From positions 1 through 10,879 of the forward strand of contig CADCWJ010000719.1 in the NCBI GenBank assembly GCA_902806365.1: 10,879 nt of DNA, written 5' to 3'. Below the pieces are notes generated by a model, which was not told where the DNA came from, made no database searches, and worked only from the letters and a program-made list of their open reading frames with translations. The stretch is from an uncultured Thermomicrobiales bacterium. GTDB taxonomy: Bacteria > Chloroflexota > Chloroflexia > Thermomicrobiales > UBA6265. Position numbers and translations under genes: made by a program. This document shows positions 1-6,471 of this stretch, one piece after another. Numbering within the stretch: position 1 is the first letter of the stretch; the number at the start of each line of letters is the position of its first letter.

Positions 1-2
1 GA

Positions 3-428
3 GTTTCCAACCGCTCCAACATGGTAAGCATTCCGGTTATCGGTCAGATCGCCGCCGGTCTTCCCATCCCCGTGCCGGGTGAACTGGAGGGGAGCGACGC
101 GGCCGATGTCATCGAGCTCAGCCCGGACCTTGCGCCAAACGGCGGGCGGAACCTGTTCGCATTGCGAGTGCGCGGGCACTCGATGGTCGATGCGCTGATC
201 AACGACGGCGATATCGTGGTGCTCAAGCAGCAGGAAACGTGCGAAAACGGGGAGACGGTCGCGGTCTGGCTCGAAGACGAGAAGGAAACCACCCTCAAGA
301 AGTTCTACCTCGAGGGATCGCAGGTCCGCCTTCAGCCCGCGAATGTAACCATGGAGCCGATCTATTCGACCTCGGACAACGTTCGCATTCAGGGCAAGCT
401 GGTAAGCGTGGTGAGATCGATCGACTGA
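3..428 (+). CDS. lexA: LexA repressor, C-terminal autoprotease domain (5' end outside window)
   Basis: SOS-response repressor that cleaves itself when stimulated by RecA filaments. Only the C-terminal S24 peptidase domain is present; the frame is open to the window edge, so the N-terminal DNA-binding domain lies upstream and the ATG at 21 is internal. Seen in the sequence: the self-cleavage Ala-Gly pair in IGQIAAG (codons 54-59), the catalytic Ser in RGHSM (codon 180-182), the motif DGDIVV, and the general-base Lys in TTLKK (codon 297-299). These match the Ser-Lys dyad and order of the LexA family. The related UmuD proteins share this domain, but the sequence up to the cleavage site and the lack of a nearby umuC fit LexA better. 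The stop is TGA at 426-428, with a terminator 38 bases later, so this is probably the last gene of its transcript. Confidence 0.9.
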   Translation, partial: VSNRSNMVSIPVIGQIAAGLPIPVPGELEGSDAADVIELSPDLAPNGGRNLFALRVRGHSMVDALINDGDIVVLKQQETCENGETVAVWLEDEKETTLKKFYLEGSQVRLQPANVTMEPIYSTSDNVRIQGKLVSVVRSID

Positions 429-466
429 CGCAATCGCGGTTCGGTTCCGCATTCAGACTGGCTCGG

Positions 467-498
467 AACACGGGTGCTCCTTCGGGGGCACCCGTGTT
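467..498 (+). terminator. Hairpin terminator after lexA
   Basis: A 14-base-pair stem (467-480 with 485-498, one G-U pair) closes on the very stable tetraloop TTCG at 481-484. It lies 38 bases after the lexA stop. The following T-run is short (TTTC), so intrinsic termination is likely but not textbook. Confidence 0.8.
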
Positions 499-671
499 TC
501 GTATATGCAGGCGCTACACAGGCGGTAGTGATTCTTCTCGAACCTTGCCTTTGGCCGAAAGGCGTGTAAACGCGGCGGCGATTCGTTCCGCATACCTTCC
601 CGTTCGGTTGTTGCGCTGGTCGGTCGAACATCCGGTGTCATGTCGTACCCGGTCGGACGGATGCCAGCGTA

Positions 672-728
672 GGGGCGCCAGCGGGGTGCTGGGGCCTGCC
701 CCGGTATGGATCGATTCGATGGCGCCCC
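672..728. repeat. Nested inverted repeat, candidate RNA structure
   Basis: The outer arms GGGGCGCCA (672-680) and TGGCGCCCC (720-728) are perfect complements. Inside are a GGGG-CCTG-CCCC hairpin (691-702, extendable by wobble and one C-G pair) and a small TCG/CGA hairpin around 711-719, giving a possible three-way junction. No known RNA family was recognised, and GC-rich DNA forms such stems by chance fairly often. Confidence 0.4.
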
Positions 729-782
729 GTGCACGTCAGGGTCTGTGTGGTGCCTGGCCCGCGGTGAATGGAACAGGTAACT

Positions 783-794
783 TCGGTCGACCGA
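783..794. promoter_or_regulatory. 12-base perfect palindrome TCGGTCGACCGA
   Basis: A perfect dyad of operator size lies in the non-coding stretch between lexA and dnaJ. No promoter was recognised next to it, and no repressor family is assigned. It may be a protein-binding site or chance. Confidence 0.25.
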
Positions 795-1090
795 GATATG
801 TGGCCCCCGCCCGTCACCGCCCGTGACCTGCGGTTACTGCCGCCCTGTAGGGCCCGGGGGGCGCACCGGGACAACCCTGAGATTGGCAAACCGGGTTGGG
901 CATCGCGAAGGGCGGCACGATTTCGGACCCCGTCCGGAACCCGGTGCTGGTAATCGCATCCACCATCGTGATATTCAAACTCTCGGCACGGGGCCCCATT
1001 ATCCTGGCTGCCGATGGCGATCGCTGCCGGGCATCCAACCAAGTTCGCGGCATCCCGCTTACCCGCGCGATGGATAGACGCGAAGCGAGA

Positions 1091-1111
1091 CTTGCGTCGA
1101 AACGACTCAAG
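1091..1111 (+). promoter_or_regulatory. HAIR-type operator for HspR upstream of dnaJ
   Basis: CTTGCGT (1091-1097), seven bases, then ACTCAAG (1105-1111). The HspR-associated inverted repeat consensus is CTTGAGT-N7-ACTCAAG, so the right half is exact and the left half has one mismatch (C for A), with the exact spacing. It covers the predicted -35 box and most of the spacer of the dnaJ promoter, the position expected for a repressor that blocks RNA polymerase. I infer heat-shock control of dnaJ by a HspR encoded elsewhere. Confidence 0.75.
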
Positions 1112-1120
1112 TAATACACT
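1092..1120 (+). promoter_or_regulatory. Predicted sigma70-type promoter of dnaJ
   Basis: TTGCGT (1092-1097), a 17-base spacer, and TACACT (1115-1120). The -35 match is modest (three of six) and the -10 match is four of six. Initiation would fall near 1127, giving a leader of about 23 bases before the GTG start. The overlap with the HAIR repeat supports the call. Confidence 0.55.
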
Positions 1121-1149
1121 ACAACTACGATCAATGTGTGAGGTGTACT

Positions 1150-2217
1150 GTGGCAAATGTGCAGTTCAAGGACTACTACTCAATACTTGGCGTCGAGCGC
1201 GGAGCGGAGCCGTCCGCGATTCGTGATGCGTACCGCAAGCGCGCGCGCGAGCTCCATCCTGATGTAAACCGTGACGATCCCCAGGCCGAGGAAAAGTTCA
1301 AGGACCTCAACGAGGCCAATGAAGTTCTGTCGGATGCCGAAAAGCGCAAGATGTACGACCGGTTCGGGGAGGACTGGCAGCGGTACCAGGATGCCGGAGT
1401 CTCACCGGACGGTCCCGGACGCCGGTACGCCACGTCCAAAAATGAGGACTTCGGGACATGGTTCACCGGCGGCGATGGCCGCACGACCTTCCAGACAGGT
1501 AGCGACGGGGGGCGGTTCTCCGACTTCTTCGATCTGTTGTTCGGAGCCCAGGCTCCGGCTTCCGGGCGAGTCCGGAGCGGGGTCTCGCGTCCCCTCCGGG
1601 GTGACGATCAGGAACTGGCGACGAGCATAACGCTCGAGGAAGCCGCCTCCGGCACCAGGCGCGAGGTGATGGTACGGGCCGCGCAAGCCTGTCCCACCTG
1701 CCGGGGCACCGGTCTCGCTCGCGGTGCGACCTGCCCCACCTGCGACGGCTCTGGTCAAACGGTTGAGAACAAGACACTTGAGGTGACCATCCCGAAAGGG
1801 GTTCGTACCGGCTCCAGAATCCGCGTCGCGGGTCAGGGTGGCCATGGGGTGAACGGCGGCCCACGGGGGGATGTCTACCTGGCGATCCGCGTGCTGCCGC
1901 GCGCCGGGCTCGAACGTTCCGGGAACGACCTGACCAGTACCGTCCGGATTCCGCTGTACACCGCCATCCTCGGTGGCGAGGCCGTCGTCGAAACACTCAC
2001 GGGCAAGGTTGCCTTGACGATTCCCCCTGGCACGCAGAGCGGCAAGGTCTTTCGCCTTCGCGGCAAGGGCATGCCCGTGCTAGGTGACGCCGGTGGGCGC
2101 TCCGGTGACTTGCGGGTCGTGGTGACGGTTCAGATCCCGGAGGACCTGAGCGACGAGGAGATCGGTCTGTTCAGGCAACTCCAGGCACTGCGGCCGGGTG
2201 AGGCCCGGAGAACGTAG
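1150..2217 (+). CDS. dnaJ: DnaJ-type co-chaperone with a single zinc centre
   Basis: Hsp40 co-chaperone that delivers unfolded proteins to DnaK and stimulates its ATPase in the cytoplasm. Residues 8-72 form the J domain with the HPD motif at 36-38; residues 84-135 are a Gly/Phe-rich linker; residues 181-202 carry two CxxCxGxG motifs (Cys 181, 184, 195, 198); the rest is the beta-rich substrate-binding and C-terminal region. Classical DnaJ has four CxxCxGxG repeats forming two zinc centres; only one centre can form here. I chose the GTG at 1150 because GAGGTG (1140-1145) precedes it and it gives a normal MANVQFKDYY-like N-terminus; the GTG at 1138 would overlap that Shine-Dalgarno site. dnaK and grpE are not adjacent, so this is a stand-alone copy under its own HAIR-controlled promoter. 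It may be a second DnaJ or a CbpA-like protein rather than the main DnaJ. Length is 355 residues. Confidence 0.88.
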   Translation: MANVQFKDYYSILGVERGAEPSAIRDAYRKRARELHPDVNRDDPQAEEKFKDLNEANEVLSDAEKRKMYDRFGEDWQRYQDAGVSPDGPGRRYATSKNEDFGTWFTGGDGRTTFQTGSDGGRFSDFFDLLFGAQAPASGRVRSGVSRPLRGDDQELATSITLEEAASGTRREVMVRAAQACPTCRGTGLARGATCPTCDGSGQTVENKTLEVTIPKGVRTGSRIRVAGQGGHGVNGGPRGDVYLAIRVLPRAGLERSGNDLTSTVRIPLYTAILGGEAVVETLTGKVALTIPPGTQSGKVFRLRGKGMPVLGDAGGRSGDLRVVVTVQIPEDLSDEEIGLFRQLQALRPGEARRT

Positions 2218-2275
2218 AGAAAAAGACGCTTCTACGTCGGTCGAGTCTGCGATACTGGGAACGAAGAGCGGGTTC

Positions 2276-2297
2276 AGAGCCGGGGCGACCCGGCTCT
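2276..2297 (+). terminator. GCGA-loop hairpin between dnaJ and purA
   Basis: A perfect 9-base-pair stem (AGAGCCGGG / CCCGGCTCT) closes on the GNRA tetraloop GCGA at 2285-2288. It lies 58 bases after the dnaJ stop and 60 bases before purA. There is no T-run, so it may be a weak or factor-assisted terminator or a feature of the purA leader. Confidence 0.45.
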
Positions 2298-2357
2298 CCC
2301 CGTGCCTTCTCCCATGTCCACACACCCATCGACATGCGCGGGGGAGAACGACAGACC

Positions 2358-3638
2358 ATGCCTGCAACGATCATCATGGGCGGCCAATGGGGCGATGAAG
2401 GCAAGGGCAAGCTGACGGACGCCCTCGCCGGGACCGCCGATCTCGTTGTCCGTGCCAATGGCGGGAGCAATGCCGGCCACACGGTACAGACCGATCAAGG
2501 CACCTTCAAGCTGCGCCTGATCCCATCCGGCATTCTCAACCCAGATTGCCGCAGCGTGATCGGTGCCGGCGTCGTGATCGATCTCGCGACACTGGTGAGC
2601 GAGCTTCGCGAGCTCAACGCTCGTGGCGTTGACACCTCACGGATGGTGATCTCCGACCGCGCCCACCTTGTTCTTCCTTACCATCAGCGACTCGACCGGC
2701 TGGAGGAGCTTCGCCGCGAGGGCGATGAGATCGGCACCACTCTGAATGGCAATGGACCGGCGTACGCCGACAAGGCCTCCCGCCACGGACTTCGGGTATG
2801 CGACCTGACCCGTCCCGACCTCCTTCGTCGGAAGCTCGCCACCGAGCTAGACTCCCGGAATCAGCTCCTTGTGCGACTGTTCAACGATCCGCCAATCGAG
2901 TTCGAGCCGCTCTACCGCGATCTCCTGGACTGGGGCGAGCAGATCGGTCCAATGATCGCTCCCGCCGAGGTGCTCGTTCAGGACGCGCTTGCGGCCGGCG
3001 CCAACGTGATCGTCGAGTGTGCACAGGGCGCCATGCTGGACATCGACTACGGCACCTATCCGTACGTCACCTCGTCCTCCCCGACCGCCGCCGGCGCCTG
3101 CCAGGGCTCGGGGGTAGCGCCCTCACAGGTATCGCGAGTGCTTGGCGTCTACAAGGCATACAGCACCCGGGTCGGCGGTGGTCCGATGCCGGCGGAGCTC
3201 AACGATGCCACAGGCGAGACCATCCGGCGGCGCGGCAAGGAATGGGGCGTCAACACCGGTCGCCCTCGACGCACCGGCTGGTTCGATGCCGTCGCCGCCC
3301 GGCAGACGAGCCGCCTCAACGGTGTCTCCGAGGTCGCCCTTACGCTCGTGGACGTCCTCGACGTTTTCCCTCGGATCAACGTCTGCACAGGGTATCGCGC
3401 GGGGCAATCGATCCTGTCGCACGTGCCGGCACTGCTCGACACGCTGGATGACGCTAGCCCGATCTGGGAACACTTGCCAGGGTGGGAAGCGGATACCACG
3501 GCGGCGCGTGCGTTTGCTGACCTTCCTCGTGCTGTCCACCGCTATGTGGAGGCCATCGAAGCTCGTCTTGGTGCGCCCGTCCGCTACATTGGTGTCGGAC
3601 CGGCCCGCGACCAATTGATCGACCGCACGGTGTCCTGA
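2358..3638 (+). CDS. purA: Adenylosuccinate synthetase
   Basis: Cytoplasmic enzyme joining IMP and aspartate with GTP to make adenylosuccinate, the first committed step to AMP. The P-loop GGQWGDEGKGK (residues 8-18) contains the catalytic Asp13, and NAGHT carries His41; both positions match E. coli numbering. Also present are GTT at 126-128, Arg142 in the segment SRHGLRV (the arginine that reaches the partner subunit's IMP), AQGAMLDIDYGTYPYVTSS, and TGRPRRTGWFD. Length, 426 residues, is normal. Several usually invariant positions differ: GTTLNGNGPAY instead of GTTxRGIGPAY, DIDYGTYP instead of DIDHGTYP, and VGGGPMPAEL instead of VGEGPFPTEL. The Arg-to-Asn change is at E. coli Arg131, studied as part of the aspartate site. 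I chose ATG 2358 because GGGGGAGA (2340-2347) lies ten bases upstream; an ATG at 2334 would put that site inside the gene. It converges on gpsA with ten bases between the stops. Confidence 0.93.
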   Translation: MPATIIMGGQWGDEGKGKLTDALAGTADLVVRANGGSNAGHTVQTDQGTFKLRLIPSGILNPDCRSVIGAGVVIDLATLVSELRELNARGVDTSRMVISDRAHLVLPYHQRLDRLEELRREGDEIGTTLNGNGPAYADKASRHGLRVCDLTRPDLLRRKLATELDSRNQLLVRLFNDPPIEFEPLYRDLLDWGEQIGPMIAPAEVLVQDALAAGANVIVECAQGAMLDIDYGTYPYVTSSSPTAAGACQGSGVAPSQVSRVLGVYKAYSTRVGGGPMPAELNDATGETIRRRGKEWGVNTGRPRRTGWFDAVAARQTSRLNGVSEVALTLVDVLDVFPRINVCTGYRAGQSILSHVPALLDTLDDASPIWEHLPGWEADTTAARAFADLPRAVHRYVEAIEARLGAPVRYIGVGPARDQLIDRTVS

Positions 3639-3648
3639 CCCGGGCTCG

Positions 3649-4659
3649 TCACGGCAAGAGCGAATCGTGCTGCTCTCGTCCAAGGTCCCGTTCCATGAGG
3701 CGGTGCAGCGCTTCCTTTGGCGTCCGGCCCTCGAAGAGCACTCCATGCATCTGCTCGATAATCGGCAGCTCGACCCCAAGCCGCGAGCCCAGCGTAAAGG
3801 CTGCCTTCGTCGTCGGCACCCCTTCCGCCACCTCGTTCATCGACGCCAGGATGTCATCGAGGGTACGTCCCTTCGCCAGTTCCCGCCCGACCGTGTGATT
3901 GCGAGAGAGTGTGCTGGAGCATGTCGCGATCAAGTCCCCGATCCCCGACAGTCCGGAGAACGTCAACATCTGCGCGCCAGACGCCACGCCAAGGCGTGCG
4001 ATCTCTGCAATCCCTCGGGTCAGGAATGCCGCTTTGGCATTGTCCCCGGCATCGAGACCGTCTCCGATTCCCGCCCCGATCGCGATGACGTTCTTGAGTG
4101 CGCCGCCCATCTCTACACCGACCACGTCATCGCCCCGATACACGCGAAACCGGTGCGTCGCCAGCGCCAGCTGCACGACCGCCGTGATATCCCTATCCCC
4201 GGCGACGACCGCCGCGGCCGGTTTCCCACTCGCAACCTCGCCGGCCAGGTTCGGACCGGAAAGCGCGGTGATGAGCGCGCCAGACTCCGGGCCAAGCACA
4301 TTAGCGATGACCTGCGTCGGGCGGAGCAGCGATTCCGCCTCAAGACCCTTGGCGGCGCTCACCACGATCTTTCCCCGAAGTTCCCCGCTGACCGGCAGGA
4401 TGGCCTCCCGCAGCCGCTGCGACGGGACTGCGAGAATCACCAGCTCGGCCTTCGCAATCGCGCCTGCCGCGTTCGCCGAAACCGCGATCGCAGACGGGAT
4501 CGTCACGCCAGCGAGAGACGTGGGATGGCGATGATGTGTAGCGAGGTACTCGGCCAGCGCAGCGCGATGGCTGATCAGCGTGGTGGCGTTCCCCGCGTCG
4601 TGCGAAAGCAGGGAAAGCGTTGTCCCCCAGGCGCCGGCACCCACGATAACGATGCGCAT
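3649..4659 (-). CDS. gpsA: NAD(P)-dependent glycerol-3-phosphate dehydrogenase
   Basis: Reduces dihydroxyacetone phosphate to sn-glycerol 3-phosphate, the backbone of membrane phospholipids. The start MRIVIVGAGAWGTT is the N-terminal Rossmann dinucleotide motif. AAKGLE (Lys104), SGPNLAGEVA, and GGALKNVIAIGAGIGDGL with the catalytic Lys189 follow, then DNAKAAFLTRG and the motif FSGLSGIGDLIATCSS-SRNHTVG. The order and the length of 336 residues match the GpsA family. The open frame continues 66 codons upstream, but that extension has no family resemblance. The ATG at 4657-4659 places the Rossmann strand at the N-terminus and has a G-rich Shine-Dalgarno site (GGGGG near 4666-4670) seven bases upstream. 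It is divergent from fabZ, another lipid gene, across about 150 bases. I could not identify its own promoter. Confidence 0.95.
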   Translation of the reverse strand: MRIVIVGAGAWGTTLSLLSHDAGNATTLISHRAALAEYLATHHRHPTSLAGVTIPSAIAVSANAAGAIAKAELVILAVPSQRLREAILPVSGELRGKIVVSAAKGLEAESLLRPTQVIANVLGPESGALITALSGPNLAGEVASGKPAAAVVAGDRDITAVVQLALATHRFRVYRGDDVVGVEMGGALKNVIAIGAGIGDGLDAGDNAKAAFLTRGIAEIARLGVASGAQMLTFSGLSGIGDLIATCSSTLSRNHTVGRELAKGRTLDDILASMNEVAEGVPTTKAAFTLGSRLGVELPIIEQMHGVLFEGRTPKEALHRLMERDLGREQHDSLLP

Positions 4660-4715
4660 CCGAAACCCCCGTTCGATCGCCTCTCCGCGCCCTGGTCCCG
4701 TCCGCCAACCCTGTG

Positions 4716-4745
4716 TTGACAGCGTTCCCCAGCGCTTCGTAGACT
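4716..4745 (+). promoter_or_regulatory. Predicted sigma70 promoter of fabZ
   Basis: A perfect -35 box TTGACA (4716-4721), an 18-base spacer, and TAGACT (4740-4745), four of six matches to TATAAT. Initiation near 4752 leaves a leader of about 58 bases ending in a good Shine-Dalgarno site. It lies in the divergent gap between gpsA and fabZ. Confidence 0.65.
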
Positions 4746-4810
4746 CCTCCACCGAACCACAGGCCGGTTTTCCGGATCGTACAGGTGCTCGCCGGCGGAG
4801 GACAGGTGAC

Positions 4811-5266
4811 ATGACGATCGAGGCCCCGCTTGACTCGGTGGCGATCCGCAAGATCATCCCGCACCGTTACCCGTTCCTGCTGATCGACACGATCATTGAG
4901 CTCGAGCCGGGCCGCCGCGCGGTTGGAATCAAGAACGTCACCGTCAACGAAGGCTTTTTCGCCGGGCACTTCCCAGACTATCCGGTCATGCCCGGGGTCC
5001 TGATTGTCGAAGCCATTGCGCAGGTCGGGGCCGTGGCCATGCTCAGCAGCCCCGACCACGCCGGCCAGATCGCGTTCTTCGCCGGTATCGACAAGGTCCG
5101 GTTCAGGCGCCAGGTCAAGCCTGGAGACACGATCCGCCTGGAGGTCGAGCTGGGCCAGGTCCGCCGCACCATTGGCTCGGGAAGCGGGACTGCGACGGTC
5201 GGTGGCGAGATCGCCTGCCGCGGGGAATTCATGTTCGCGCTTGTCCCCGACGTGACCGCTAGTTGA
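4811..5266 (+). CDS. fabZ: 3-hydroxyacyl-ACP dehydratase FabZ
   Basis: Dehydrates beta-hydroxyacyl-ACP in the elongation cycle of type II fatty-acid synthesis, as a cytoplasmic hot-dog-fold oligomer. The signature HRYPFLLID is at residues 18-26. The catalytic pair is His53 in AGHFPDYPVMPGVL and Glu67 in IVEAIAQ. The C-terminal half (FFAGIDKVRFRRQVKPGD) is also typical. Length, 151 residues, is normal. The start is ATG 4811, with GGAGGA at 4797-4802 and an eight-base spacer; longer in-frame starts upstream would run through the promoter and into gpsA antisense. Elsewhere fabZ often sits with lpxA/lpxD (lipid A synthesis); here no lipid A gene is adjacent, consistent with a role in fatty-acid synthesis only. 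The glycosyltransferase gene follows after 28 bases, so the two are probably co-transcribed. Confidence 0.95.
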   Translation: MTIEAPLDSVAIRKIIPHRYPFLLIDTIIELEPGRRAVGIKNVTVNEGFFAGHFPDYPVMPGVLIVEAIAQVGAVAMLSSPDHAGQIAFFAGIDKVRFRRQVKPGDTIRLEVELGQVRRTIGSGSGTATVGGEIACRGEFMFALVPDVTAS

Positions 5267-5294
5267 TGCGCGCCGCGACGTCCGCTCCCGCTCG

Positions 5295-6398
5295 ATGGTG
5301 ATTCCCGTTATCGGAATCGACGGGAGCCGTCTCTCTCGTACCCGGAAGACTGGAACCGAAACCTACTCCGATGCCCTCGTTCGCGGCCTCGTGCGGAGCG
5401 ACGCCGCTGCCTGGCGGATCTACATCGACCGCGAACTGGACCGCAACGCCTGGCCAGCGGGAGTTGAACTCAGGAAGATCACCGCTCCCAGGTTCTGGAC
5501 CCATGGTCGGCTCTCGCTCGAAATGGCGATCCGCCCGCCCGACCTCCTCTTCGTTCCCGCTCATGTGATCCCGCTCGTGCATCCGCAAGCGGTCGTGACG
5601 ATTCACGATCTCGGCTATCTCCACTTTCCGGACCATCACCCACCGGGCCAGCGCCGGATGCTCGACGTCTCGACCCGATGGAGCGCGAACGTGGCGGCGG
5701 CCATCATCGTTCCCTCGGAAGTCACCCGCGACGATCTGATCGATCGCTACCATACCGCTCCGGACAAGATCCGGGTGATTCACCACGGCGTCGACGATCG
5801 TTTCCGCGATGTTCCGGGGCACGAGCGGGGACGAGTACGCGGCCTGTACGGCCTCGACCGCCCATACCTGCTCGCCGTTGGCACGATCCATCCTCGCAAG
5901 AATCTGTCGATGCTTGCGCGTGCGGCGAAACGGCTTGCCGCGACCGACTACGATCTGGACCTCGTCATCGTAGGTCGGGAAGGATGGATGGCCGGTCAGG
6001 TCTACCAAAGCATTGAAGAAGCCGGTCTCGGCGACCGCGCGAAGATCCTCGATTATGTGCCAGCCGACGACCTTCCCGCTCTCTACGCGGAGACCGCCTG
6101 TTTCGTCCAGCCATCCCTGTTCGAGGGATTCGGCATGCCGGTGGTGGAGGCGATGGCCGCCGGAGCACCGGTGGTCTGTTCATCGACCTCGGCCCTGCCG
6201 GAGATCGCCGCCGACGGAGCGGCGTTCTTCGATCCGAAGCAAGAGGGGCAACTCTCGGCGGCGATCGAGCGCATCCTATCCGACGACGAGTATCGCCGTG
6301 GCCTCGTGAAGCGCGGTCTCGCCCGGTCCCGACAATTTGGCTGGTCCCGCTGTGTCGCCGAAACGCTCTCGTTGCTCCACGACACGCTGGGCAGGTAG
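5295..6398 (+). CDS. GT4-family glycosyltransferase
   Basis: A GT-B fold sugar transferase using a nucleotide-sugar donor, probably acting at the cytoplasmic face of the membrane on a glycolipid, exopolysaccharide or similar acceptor; the acceptor cannot be read from the sequence. The N-terminal acceptor half has TGTETYSDALVRGL (19-32), TIHDLGYLHFP (102-112) and VPSEVTRDDL (139-148). The donor half has AVGTIHPRKN (194-203) with the phosphate-binding Arg201/Lys202, and the E-x7-E motif EGFGMPVVE (Glu277, Glu285). This order is typical of mannosyl- and related transferases of GT4. The length of 367 residues is normal. No clear Shine-Dalgarno site precedes ATG 5295, so translation may be weak or coupled to fabZ, whose stop lies 28 bases upstream. 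No signal peptide or membrane helix is evident. Confidence 0.9.
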   Translation: MVIPVIGIDGSRLSRTRKTGTETYSDALVRGLVRSDAAAWRIYIDRELDRNAWPAGVELRKITAPRFWTHGRLSLEMAIRPPDLLFVPAHVIPLVHPQAVVTIHDLGYLHFPDHHPPGQRRMLDVSTRWSANVAAAIIVPSEVTRDDLIDRYHTAPDKIRVIHHGVDDRFRDVPGHERGRVRGLYGLDRPYLLAVGTIHPRKNLSMLARAAKRLAATDYDLDLVIVGREGWMAGQVYQSIEEAGLGDRAKILDYVPADDLPALYAETACFVQPSLFEGFGMPVVEAMAAGAPVVCSSTSALPEIAADGAAFFDPKQEGQLSAAIERILSDDEYRRGLVKRGLARSRQFGWSRCVAETLSLLHDTLGR

Positions 6399-6436
6399 GC
6401 GCCTCAACTGGCGAAGTTTGCCCTCCGCGTCCACGG

Positions 6437-6471
6437 TACAATGATTGCAGTCCGGTGCTGCCGACAGGAGG
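6437..6471 (+). promoter_or_regulatory. Predicted -10 box and strong Shine-Dalgarno site of the membrane-stress cluster
   Basis: TACAAT at 6437-6442 matches five of six bases of the sigma70 -10 box; no convincing -35 box stands at the right distance (GAAGTT at 6413-6418 with an 18-base spacer is the nearest). Initiation would fall near 6449. AGGAGG at 6466-6471 is a near-perfect ribosome-binding site. This arrangement argues that translation begins around 6478-6481, downstream of the first TTG in frame. Confidence 0.45.

Larger units (their letters stand above)
499..1090. other. Gene-poor, inverted-repeat-rich region between lexA and dnaJ
   Basis: About 590 bases with no ORF that looks like a conserved protein on either strand; the open frames are short, overlapping and low in recognisable motifs. 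The stretch holds several inverted repeats: GCCTTT/AAAGGC at 547-563, a nested structure at 672-728, the 12-base palindrome at 783-794, a small GCCC/GGGC hairpin near 842-853, and CAACCC/GGGTTG near 872-898. I looked for tRNA, tmRNA, RNase P RNA and SRP RNA signature sequences and did not find them. It could encode a small structured RNA, a long regulatory leader, or be decayed sequence. Confidence 0.5.

Noticed and set aside
805..826. 16S rRNA 3'-end fragment, suggested by CACCGCCCGT
   Set aside because: The match is limited to about ten bases and flanking sequence does not resemble rRNA; it arises from a local direct repeat of CGCCCGT.
840..900. TPP riboswitch, suggested by CTGAGA and a GC-rich hairpin
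   Set aside because: The other conserved TPP elements are missing, and the downstream gene is dnaJ, not a thiamine gene.
896..1114. Small plus-strand ORF (72 codons) and overlapping minus-strand ORF (814-1134) as real genes
   Set aside because: Both read through the same patch, neither has a clear ribosome site or recognisable family motif, and the plus-strand one overlaps the dnaJ HAIR/promoter. I cannot choose between them, so neither is called.
2358..3638. PurZ (2-aminoadenine pathway) instead of PurA
   Set aside because: The catalytic Asp13 is retained, the length is that of bacterial PurA, and no phage-type neighbours are present. The divergent residues alone do not justify the PurZ call.
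4660..4857. 66-codon N-terminal extension of gpsA
   Set aside because: It lacks GpsA similarity and covers the fabZ promoter and leader; the start at 4659 has a ribosome site and places the Rossmann motif at the N-terminus.
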